In this document: in pieces, positions 6,853 to 12,672 of the stretch
Position numbering within the stretch: the first letter of the stretch is position 1
Layout: the number at the start of each line of letters is the position of its first letter
NCBI GenBank assembly: GCA_029856445.1
Contig: JAHQWY010000079.1
Coordinates: 1 to 12,672, forward strand
Source: Promethearchaeia archaeon
GTDB lineage: Archaea; Asgardarchaeota; Lokiarchaeia; Sigyniarchaeales; SOKP01
Length of the DNA stretch: 12,672 nucleotides
Direction: 5' to 3'
Notes under the pieces: generated by a model
Told to the model about the DNA's origin: nothing
Databases searched by the model: none
The model's input: the letters and a program-made list of their open reading frames with translations, nothing else
Translations under genes and position numbers: made by a program

Positions 6853-8541
6853 CTACGCGAAATAGCATGGATAGAAGTAGTTGTAGCCCATACCATTACT
6901 TGGATAACCGTGCAATTCTTTTACATAAGAATCCATGTTTCGACCAACATAACAATAGCACCAAGGTCTTAGGTTTTCAACAGCGTGTTTCTGTAGATCC
7001 CAGTAAATTTGTTGTCTTACATTCTGATCGGTTTCTTGTAAACCTGCCAACATATAAGCTTCTAATGTAGGATCATTGATTTGTGCAGTGTTTGAAGATG
7101 AGACGTTAGACATTAAGGAATTCACATAGTTACTTGGATCATTATAATCAGGCATCCAGCCGATAAACCATAATGACAATTGATCATACCCTTCTTGACC
7201 ATATAAATAATCGAGGTATGGATCCCATTCTAAGCCGTTATACTCTAGAGTAATTCCAATTAAGTCTAAGGTATTTTCACATACAGTATAGAAATCTTCT
7301 CTAACCTGGTTACCTATGTTATAAGTATAGTTCATTACTAAGAATTCAGCAGCTTGCCATTGAGAATCTGTCCAAGCCATACTCCCATGACCCATGCTAA
7401 CCATATATTCTCTTGCTTTCGTTATATTATAATCAGCTACTTCATATGACCAGTTTGCGAATTGAATTCCTAGGGGAATTGGTGATTTTAATCTTACGGC
7501 TTCACCTTCCATGATGTTATCAATCAAATAATCATAGTCAATAGCAAAGGAAATTGCGCTTCTCCAAGTAAAGTTGTAAAGGTTATTATTCATCCCCAAA
7601 TATTGGGTAGTTGTACCAGGACCTGCCTCATAGAGTATGATATCCTTATTTGCTCGCATCTCATCATAGTATGATGGGTTAGGAGCATCTAAGATGTGCA
7701 CATCTCTATTCAACATCGCAGTATTTCTCGCATCTGAATCTTGAATAATAGTTATTACTAACTTTTCAATTTGGGCTGGAGTTTGCCAATAGTCATCAAA
7801 CCTTGAGTATTGAGTCTCCACACCAGCAATGGTATAATCCAACTTGAAAGGTCCGGTACCGGAGATCGTTTCTGCAGTTGCTCCAGACATACCTTCACAA
7901 ACGTAATCATCCACTTCCCATAATTCATAATCGAGCATCATTGAAGCTGTAAAGGTTAATAGTGGGAGCCAGACACCATATTCTCTGTTCAATACGAATG
8001 TAACACTATATTCGCTATTAATTATTGTTCTATTAAGAACAGGGGTACCATCAGGCCATGAATATAATACAGCAATGATTGATTCACCATAAGCTGTATC
8101 ATCTTGGCCTTGATCACCTGTAAAATTACATAAGAAGTTTAATCTATCAAACGTAAATTTAACAGATGAGGCATTAAAATGAGTGCCTGAATGGAAATCA
8201 ACGTCTTGTCGTAAGGATATTGTGTGGTTATAACCATCCCAAGTACCAAAATCAGTAGCAAGCTTTGAAATCAAAGGAACATCTGGATCACTTAAATTAT
8301 ATGCGTATAAACCTTCAAAAATTTGATAGGCATAATCAAATGATTCACTGTCCCACATATATTGGGGATCAGCATCTACAGGCCCAGAGGCTGTGCCAAA
8401 AATGAGAGCAGTAGGTAGTTCTTCTGGTTCAGTTACTTCAATAAAACCACCAAGAACAGCAAATAATATGTTACCGATTCCAGATGCAGCTAAGGCTACA
8501 GCTAAAATTATTATTGCTAAATTTTTCTTTTCCATTTCCAT
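6853..8541 (-). CDS. Extracellular peptide-binding protein of an Opp/Dpp importer (SBP_bac_5 family)
   Basis: This is the solute-binding protein that captures oligopeptides outside the cell and delivers them to the permeases (562 residues, normal for the family). Residues 7-31 form a hydrophobic N-terminal signal or membrane anchor with no lipobox cysteine. The mature part begins near TALIFGTASGPVDADPQ, followed by YQIFEGLYAYN (72-82), ISLRQDVDFHSGTHFNASSV (108-127), the IDYDYLIDNIM helix region (334-344), and GWMPDYNDPSNYV (461-473), all typical of family 5 binding proteins. Ten N-x-S/T sequons (N82, 105, 123, 139, 170, 323, 363, 372, 404, 479) fit a glycosylated, cell-surface archaeal protein. 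The ATG at 8541 has GTGAT six bases upstream. The gene is first in the transporter cluster, with its own promoter candidate and a T tract after it. Peptides are the likely ligand; nickel or sugars are possible in this family. Confidence 0.93.
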   Translation of the reverse strand: MEMEKKNLAIIILAVALAASGIGNILFAVLGGFIEVTEPEELPTALIFGTASGPVDADPQYMWDSESFDYAYQIFEGLYAYNLSDPDVPLISKLATDFGTWDGYNHTISLRQDVDFHSGTHFNASSVKFTFDRLNFLCNFTGDQGQDDTAYGESIIAVLYSWPDGTPVLNRTIINSEYSVTFVLNREYGVWLPLLTFTASMMLDYELWEVDDYVCEGMSGATAETISGTGPFKLDYTIAGVETQYSRFDDYWQTPAQIEKLVITIIQDSDARNTAMLNRDVHILDAPNPSYYDEMRANKDIILYEAGPGTTTQYLGMNNNLYNFTWRSAISFAIDYDYLIDNIMEGEAVRLKSPIPLGIQFANWSYEVADYNITKAREYMVSMGHGSMAWTDSQWQAAEFLVMNYTYNIGNQVREDFYTVCENTLDLIGITLEYNGLEWDPYLDYLYGQEGYDQLSLWFIGWMPDYNDPSNYVNSLMSNVSSSNTAQINDPTLEAYMLAGLQETDQNVRQQIYWDLQKHAVENLRPWCYCYVGRNMDSYVKELHGYPSNGMGYNYFYPCYFA

Positions 8542-8547
8542 ATTTTT

Positions 8548-8552
8548 ATCAC
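8548..8552 (-). promoter_or_regulatory. Shine-Dalgarno of the binding protein
   Basis: GTGAT on the minus strand lies six bases before the ATG at 8541. It is complementary to the archaeal 16S 3' end and supports this start over the second ATG two codons later. Confidence 0.45.
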
Positions 8553-8613
8553 TTAAATGATATTCTAGAAAGATTTTTTTTTGAAAATTAGTGTTAAGTA
8601 TTGTTTTAAATTC

Positions 8614-8630
8614 AAAACTTTATAAGTTTT
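8614..8630 (-). promoter_or_regulatory. Candidate TATA box of the binding protein inside a 17-bp inverted repeat
   Basis: The minus strand reads AAAACTTATAAAGTTTT. The CTTATAAAG core resembles an archaeal TATA box, preceded by AAGGATAAAA as a possible BRE. It lies about 75-90 bases before the ATG, giving a leader of roughly 50 bases. The same bases form two perfect 7-bp arms (AAAACTT/AAGTTTT) around TAT, so a regulator bound here would block TBP. Promoter confidence is moderate; operator function is speculative. Confidence 0.4.
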
Positions 8631-8874
8631 ATCCTTTTTTTTTGAATGTGAAACGATATTATAAAGATAGAGAAAGATAAAAGAAAGTAAATTAAATATT
8701 GAATACAAAATTTGTGAGCATGATAAGTAATAGTTTTAATGAACAAAACAAAATTACTAAAAAAAGAATTCTATATGATATCAATGAAAACTTATTTCAA
8801 ATCTAAAAGGAAAAGATTAAAGAGTGGATAAAATATTAATTCATTAAAGAGATGAGGAATAAAATATAAAGATT

Positions 8875-10074
8875 ATGACAATTATTTCAAATCAAGATTT
8901 AAAAGAAGAATTGGATTTAATTAACCATGTGGAGGCTTTAGCATTTGATCGCTCGGCAGCAAGTGTAGGAGAAACTAAAGCAATTAATTATATACAAGAA
9001 GAATTAAATTTAGGTGGGATTGAATCTCGAGCAGAATATTTTTCATGGAATACTCCAATAAGTATGTTAATGAAGACTATCTACTTAATGGCGATAGGTT
9101 ATTTGTTAATATTTCGTTTTATTTTAATCATAGTGTTGGCTTTTTTTATTAAATATATGTTTCAAAAAACACGTAAAATTTCATTTGTGAAGAGAGAAGA
9201 GTCGAAGAATGTAATAGCCAAAATTTTGGCTAAAAATGCCGAAGCTACTCCCCCAATTATTATTTTTTCGGCTCATTATGATTCAGTTTCATCAAGAGTG
9301 CCATATAAAGTGCAGAGAGTGTTATTGGTAATTATTAAATTAATAATTTTTCCTTATATAGGATTATCAATAATCATCTCAATCTGGTTGACTCTCTACA
9401 TACTCTCAGTTACTTATTTAAATAATTTTATAATTTACATGATTAGTATTCTTTCTTTGATTACATTAAGTGCAATAATTCCAATATTTCTTTTCATCTT
9501 TACTTCTAATAAATCCACTGGTTCAATTGATAATGCGAGTGGCGTTTCTATTTTAATAGAACTATCTAAACTTATCAGAAACAAACCCCTTAATAATTTT
9601 GAAGTTCTTTTTATATGGTTTGGAGCAGAGGAATGGGGTTTAAAAGGATCAAGAAAATTTTGTAAGAAACACTTGAAAGATTTTAAGAAACAATACAACC
9701 TTGAGAGATCAATTAATATTAATATTGATATGGTCGGTAGTTATATTGGACTTCTAGATAAATCAGGTTTAATATTTAAAAAATCAATTAATAATGATTT
9801 AAATGATATATTACAAGCGTCTGCGAATAAATTAAATATCCCTATAGATAGATATGAAAAAGTTTTCAAACCCAAAAGTGATTTTAGATCTTTTCGAATT
9901 TTTAGACGGGTGACAAAAAAGAAGTTTCAAATCGCTTGCTTTCATTCAGATAAAGATTCGAAATATATACACTCCAAGATCGATACACCCGATAAATGTT
10001 CCAATAAAAATTTATCTGATTGTCTAGAAATCTGTTATGATGCGGTATCATATCTGGATTCTCATTTTAACTAA
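8875..10074 (+). CDS. M28-family zinc aminopeptidase with membrane insertions
   Basis: This is a probable two-zinc aminopeptidase (399 residues). The M28 metal-site motifs are present in order: HYDS with His134, SIDNASG with Asp219, AEEWG with Glu252 (general base) and Glu253, NIDMVG with Asp285, and YIHSKIDTPD with His366. The N-terminal segment FDRSAASVGETKAINYIQEE (24-43) matches the usual start of the fold. Two regions do not: residues about 62-96 are hydrophobic with Arg81 midway, where normally a short connector leads to the NVIAKI strand. Residues 147-178 and 184-210 form a membrane hairpin between His134 and Asp219, where about 10-20 residues are usual. There is no signal peptide. ATG is the start; the only ribosome binding site candidate, GATGAGG, is 17 bases away. 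It is transcribed away from the peptide importer, so processing of imported peptides is a reasonable guess. Substrate and topology are unknown. Confidence 0.88.
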   Translation: MTIISNQDLKEELDLINHVEALAFDRSAASVGETKAINYIQEELNLGGIESRAEYFSWNTPISMLMKTIYLMAIGYLLIFRFILIIVLAFFIKYMFQKTRKISFVKREESKNVIAKILAKNAEATPPIIIFSAHYDSVSSRVPYKVQRVLLVIIKLIIFPYIGLSIIISIWLTLYILSVTYLNNFIIYMISILSLITLSAIIPIFLFIFTSNKSTGSIDNASGVSILIELSKLIRNKPLNNFEVLFIWFGAEEWGLKGSRKFCKKHLKDFKKQYNLERSININIDMVGSYIGLLDKSGLIFKKSINNDLNDILQASANKLNIPIDRYEKVFKPKSDFRSFRIFRRVTKKKFQIACFHSDKDSKYIHSKIDTPDKCSNKNLSDCLEICYDAVSYLDSHFN

Positions 10075-10077
10075 TTC

Positions 10078-10110
10078 AACAATTTTTCAAATTTAACCCT
10101 TTCTTTTATA
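10078..10110 (+). terminator. Possible T-rich transcription end of the peptidase gene
   Basis: Just after the TAA, the plus strand contains ATTTTTC and TTTCTTTTATAG, short T-rich tracts in the 145-bp gap between convergent genes. Weak evidence, given mainly because of position. Confidence 0.25.
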
Positions 10111-10219
10111 GTTCGATTAATTAAATAATCTCTCTCTTGATCTTCATGAGATAATATATAAAGCCCTCAAATAGAAACAAAGTTAAATTGATGAGAGGTA
10201 TAAAAATTTGTATAATATA

Positions 10220-11167
10220 TTATTTTTTAAAAAAGTCAAGAAATACATCAAAATAAAATGAAAATAGTAATATTACAAATAGAAAAGCGCTGGCAATTAT
10301 TATACCTTTGTCCATAAAGGCTTTTTCAGTATTTCTAGCGATTTCTGGCTTTGTAGAGGTAAGGTACATATAACGCATAATTATATATAATGAAATTGGA
10401 ATTGTAAAAATTGAAATATATTCATGAAAATTAGCATTTGGAGTTTCGGTTGAATTTAAATTAATTAGACTAAAATTAATAAGAAGATAGAGAGAATATG
10501 TCATAAACAATGATCCTGCTATTATTATGTGAAATTGGTCTAGTAACTTGAGAGAGTATTGATCGTAAATTTTCTTGTGCCCAATGGCTTCATCTTTTCC
10601 AAGAATATTTAAATCACCTTTTCTTTTTGCAATACTCAAAAACATTGCCAATTCAAAAATGGCTAAAAATAACCAAGCAGAAACATATTCTTCTATTATT
10701 GCACATCCTGCTAAAGCCCTCCATAAATATCCTGTAGATAAAATAAGAATATCGATAAAAGCGTAATATTTAAAAAGATGATTATAAAGCTGACCTGTGA
10801 TAATAATCGAAATTATCATAAAAACAAAACCTAGATTTCGAATCAGAAAAATTAACGATGAAATAACTATTCCTGCTATTATAATTAATAACAATACAGC
10901 AAAAGTTATAGAGATGTCTCCTGATGCTAGAGGTTTTTTTTTAATTTTTTCTGGATGTTTTCTATCATTTTCTACATCTCTTATATCATTAATAATATAA
11001 TTAAATGATGATGAAAGACATAACAGAATAAAGCCTATTAAAAGATTAAAATAGAGATCGGTTTCAAGGAGTCTTTCACTGAAAAAAATCCCAACAAAGA
11101 TCATTGTGTTTTTGTAATATTGCCGGACACGAAGGAGGTTTAAAAAATTTCTAATTTTATTTGACAT
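10220..11167 (-). CDS. UbiA-superfamily prenyl-phosphate transferase, decaprenyl-phosphate phosphoribosyltransferase-like
   Basis: This is a polytopic membrane enzyme of 315 residues with about eight to nine hydrophobic helices. The first Asp-rich motif is NDIRDVEND (60-68), followed by RKHPEKIKKKPLASGDIS (69-86), the typical UbiA NDxxDxxxD signature with HPxK and P-x-A-S-G. The second conserved region is YNHLFKYYAFIDILILSTGY (128-147), then RALAGC, and AKRKGDL (180-186). The N-terminal LLRVRQYYKNTMIFVGIFF block and the KRxxDL motif resemble the branch that transfers phosphoribose to decaprenyl phosphate in actinobacteria, rather than menaquinone or ether-lipid UbiA enzymes. In an archaeon the acceptor might be dolichyl-type phosphate, but that is inference. 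It lies 38 bp after the M48 gene in the same direction and is probably co-transcribed. No strong Shine-Dalgarno is seen. Confidence 0.87.
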   Translation of the reverse strand: MSNKIRNFLNLLRVRQYYKNTMIFVGIFFSERLLETDLYFNLLIGFILLCLSSSFNYIINDIRDVENDRKHPEKIKKKPLASGDISITFAVLLLIIIAGIVISSLIFLIRNLGFVFMIISIIITGQLYNHLFKYYAFIDILILSTGYLWRALAGCAIIEEYVSAWLFLAIFELAMFLSIAKRKGDLNILGKDEAIGHKKIYDQYSLKLLDQFHIIIAGSLFMTYSLYLLINFSLINLNSTETPNANFHEYISIFTIPISLYIIMRYMYLTSTKPEIARNTEKAFMDKGIIIASAFLFVILLFSFYFDVFLDFFKK

Positions 11168-11205
11168 TGATAACCCTTTGAAAGGTTTATTTATAATAAA
11201 TTTTT

Positions 11206-12672
11206 TTAAGTTATTAAGATTCTTTCTGGTTTAAATTTCTTTAATAATTTATAACCCAAGCGACTAGAAAAGCTTGTTTCTGATTTAATTTGAATCATAG
11301 CACTGGTATAATCAAAAATAATTAATTCTATTTTATTGTAAGGGATTTTTATTTCTTTTCCAAAGATATTGTTAAGAAAAAGAGTTTCAACTTCATTATT
11401 TTCATCTTTTTTCAAATTTTTTCCGAAATTATGTAAGTTTATATTAATTTTCTGAATAAATCCAATTTCTAAGTTATTTACTGGTTTTTTTAGATAAATA
11501 TAGGAAAGAAGTTTCTTGTTTATCAGCCATTTTATTAGTTTTACCTCAGATTCTCGAAACTTTCTATCTCTATGTATAGTAAAAGCTATCCTTTTTGGTT
11601 TAATAATCAGTTCTTTTAATGCATATTTTAAATACTCTGGTTCATCATTTTCTCTAGTTTCAAAATTAGTTAGAATCAACTTATAATTTTCTAAATCTTC
11701 TGCATCTAAAACGTCTATACATCTGGAGATTTTCAATTCACCCTTTTTTTTGAAAAAAATTTCTTGTTCTTTTAAATTTTTAATTAAAGCTAGTGAATTT
11801 GGGAGCTTAGTTTTTAAAATTGGTTTTAAAAGCTTTTTCTTTTTCTCATTAAGAAATATTAAAGAGCTTTCTTTATGATTCTTCTTATTTAAGTCAATAT
11901 CTATCAAAGTTAATGGAGAATTCTTCCCAAAAAAGTATTTTTCATTAAGATCTATTTGAACATGAGTATATAATGATGAATTTAACAATTCCTTTTTATT
12001 AGTTTTTAGATTAGTTATGGTAAATTGTTCACTTTCGCTAATATCATCAAGGAATTGAATATCATTTAATTTTCCTACTCTGACTTCATCAGTAATCTTA
12101 TTTCTAAAAATGTAATCTTTGTTTAGATCAAATTTATATACTTCTTTTCTTCTCAAATTTTCCATTAGAAAAGGAATATTTTCTATTTCAAAAGTCTCCT
12201 TGAATTTGCTATTTGCAATAGTTTTAAATTTTTGTCGTGCAGATTCAAATTTTCTGGCATATTTCTGTTGTTTTGATTTTTTCAAACAAATAAAAGGAAG
12301 AATAGCCTCTTTACTTGGTTTTAATTCATCCCCCAATATATTAGCAATTCTTAAATAGCTCGGAGGATGCGAATTAATGAAATTCCCTATGAGAGAAATT
12401 CGTGATGGTTTAATTATTGACCGATTTAGATAAATAGCTGTATTCATATAATCTAATAATTGGTTATCGTTTGTAATTTTCTCATCACATAGAAGCATAG
12501 TATTAAATCCAATTTCTCGTCCTGTTGCATAAAAGCTTTCTAAATTATATAGCGCTTTGGCAAGCTCATTTGCATATCCTGCTTTTTTGGCTTTTAAATC
12601 TGCTTTTGCTTCTAAAATTCTTACAAATATAAAAAGGAGTATATATATTGCTAAATTTAAAAAAATAAAAAT
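11206..12672 (-). CDS. M48-family (HtpX-like) metalloprotease with a long C-terminal extension, N-terminal part outside the window
   Basis: The frame is open past the ATG at 12498 to the right edge, so the gene is partial at its 5' end and that ATG is internal. The 488 visible residues begin with a membrane segment (1-17), then ILEAKADLKAKKAGYANELA (19-38). Its E-x3-D element (Glu21, Asp25) matches the third zinc ligand region of M48 peptidases. SHPPSYLRIANI (101-112) matches the family's 'THPP-xx-RI' end. The HExxH motif must lie to the right of the window. After the M48 core come about 370 further residues with no membrane helix. They are rich in Lys, Asn, Ile and Leu, with degenerate repeats such as FDLNKDYIF and IDLNEKYFF. 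No known domain was recognised in this tail. It is the first gene of a probable pair with the UbiA-like enzyme. The M48 call rests on two short motifs plus the membrane context. Confidence 0.72.
   Translation of the reverse strand: MFIFLNLAIYILLFIFVRILEAKADLKAKKAGYANELAKALYNLESFYATGREIGFNTMLLCDEKITNDNQLLDYMNTAIYLNRSIIKPSRISLIGNFINSHPPSYLRIANILGDELKPSKEAILPFICLKKSKQQKYARKFESARQKFKTIANSKFKETFEIENIPFLMENLRRKEVYKFDLNKDYIFRNKITDEVRVGKLNDIQFLDDISESEQFTITNLKTNKKELLNSSLYTHVQIDLNEKYFFGKNSPLTLIDIDLNKKNHKESSLIFLNEKKKKLLKPILKTKLPNSLALIKNLKEQEIFFKKKGELKISRCIDVLDAEDLENYKLILTNFETRENDEPEYLKYALKELIIKPKRIAFTIHRDRKFRESEVKLIKWLINKKLLSYIYLKKPVNNLEIGFIQKININLHNFGKNLKKDENNEVETLFLNNIFGKEIKIPYNKIELIIFDYTSAMIQIKSETSFSSRLGYKLLKKFKPERILIT
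11209..12321 (-). repeat. Degenerate tandem repeats in the M48 C-terminal tail (protein level)
   Basis: Within the tail, units of about 60 residues recur weakly. An opening element reads YKFDLNKDYIF, VQIDLNEKYFF and, less well, KNLKEQEIFF. A later element reads FTITNLKTNKK, SLIFLNEKKKK, LILTNFETREN and ETLFLNNIFGK. The pattern of alternating hydrophobic residues suggests small beta-rich units. Similarity was judged by eye and the DNA itself is not obviously repeated. Confidence 0.35.

Larger units (their letters stand above)
8542..8874. other. 333-bp divergent intergenic region
   Basis: No gene is seen here; short ATG-initiated frames are about 20 codons with no support. It carries the promoter and ribosome binding site of the binding protein on the minus strand. 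On the plus strand there are several TATA-like stretches that could serve the peptidase gene (around 8771-8780 and 8827-8838), with GATGAGG at 8851-8857 as a rather distant ribosome binding site. The plus-strand promoter cannot be fixed by eye. Confidence 0.5.

Noticed and set aside
8734..8805. Short plus-strand frame of about 22 codons in the divergent intergenic region
   Set aside because: It has no ribosome binding site and is Lys/Ile/Asn-rich, as expected for random AT-rich DNA.
9435..9698. Minus-strand 87-codon open frame
   Set aside because: It is antisense to the metal-site region of the M28 peptidase, where the plus-strand motifs HYDS, DNASG and AEEWG are unmistakable.
10191..10256. 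Plus-strand 21-codon frame beginning ATGAGAGGT downstream of a TATA-like box
   Set aside because: It is very short, overlaps the end of the UbiA gene on the opposite strand, and has no recognisable product. The TATA-like box is kept as a low-interest finding.

Overview
The window looks like a chromosomal segment of an AT-rich archaeon, most likely an Asgard archaeon of the Lokiarchaeia type. This is an inference from several signs: strongly A+T-rich DNA, T-run transcription ends, GGAGG/GTGAT ribosome binding sites, a secreted peptide-binding protein with many N-glycosylation sequons, and a peptide-centred gene set. No rRNA or other taxonomic marker is present, so the assignment is tentative.

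Layout: (1) Left edge to 1000, minus strand: a DUF362-family gene cut by the window edge. It has no stop codon inside the window, so a simple ORF scan misses it. (2) 1096-8541, minus strand: a complete Opp/Dpp-type peptide importer. In transcription order it is the binding protein (8541-6853), a 328-bp gap with a T10 tract and a new promoter candidate, an unrecognised 190-residue five-helix membrane protein, the two permeases (DppB-like and DppC-like), and the two ATPases (DppD-like and DppF-like). The last five genes are 24-48 bp apart and read as one operon. (3) 8542-8874: a 333-bp divergent promoter region. (4) 8875-10074, plus strand: an M28-family zinc aminopeptidase whose fold is interrupted by membrane hairpins. 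(5) 10220-11167, minus strand: a UbiA-superfamily prenyl-phosphate transferase resembling decaprenyl-phosphate phosphoribosyltransferases. (6) 11206 to the right edge, minus strand: the C-terminal part of an M48 (HtpX-like) metalloprotease with a very long, repeat-bearing tail of unknown function.

Functional reading: the importer would bring in oligopeptides, and the M28 enzyme next door could hydrolyse them. This would suit a peptide-fermenting organism. The M48/UbiA pair is a separate two-gene unit, probably serving membrane quality control and lipid-linked sugar or polyprenyl chemistry.

The most unusual content is inside the transporter. The DppF-like ATPase carries about 118 extra residues with two transmembrane helices, inserted immediately before its Q-loop. 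The DppD-like ATPase carries about 60 extra charged, helical residues just after its Q-loop, and an unknown membrane protein is encoded in the same operon. Together these suggest a peptide importer with membrane-tethered nucleotide-binding domains and a possible accessory subunit. No tRNA, rRNA, CRISPR array, transposon or att site was seen.
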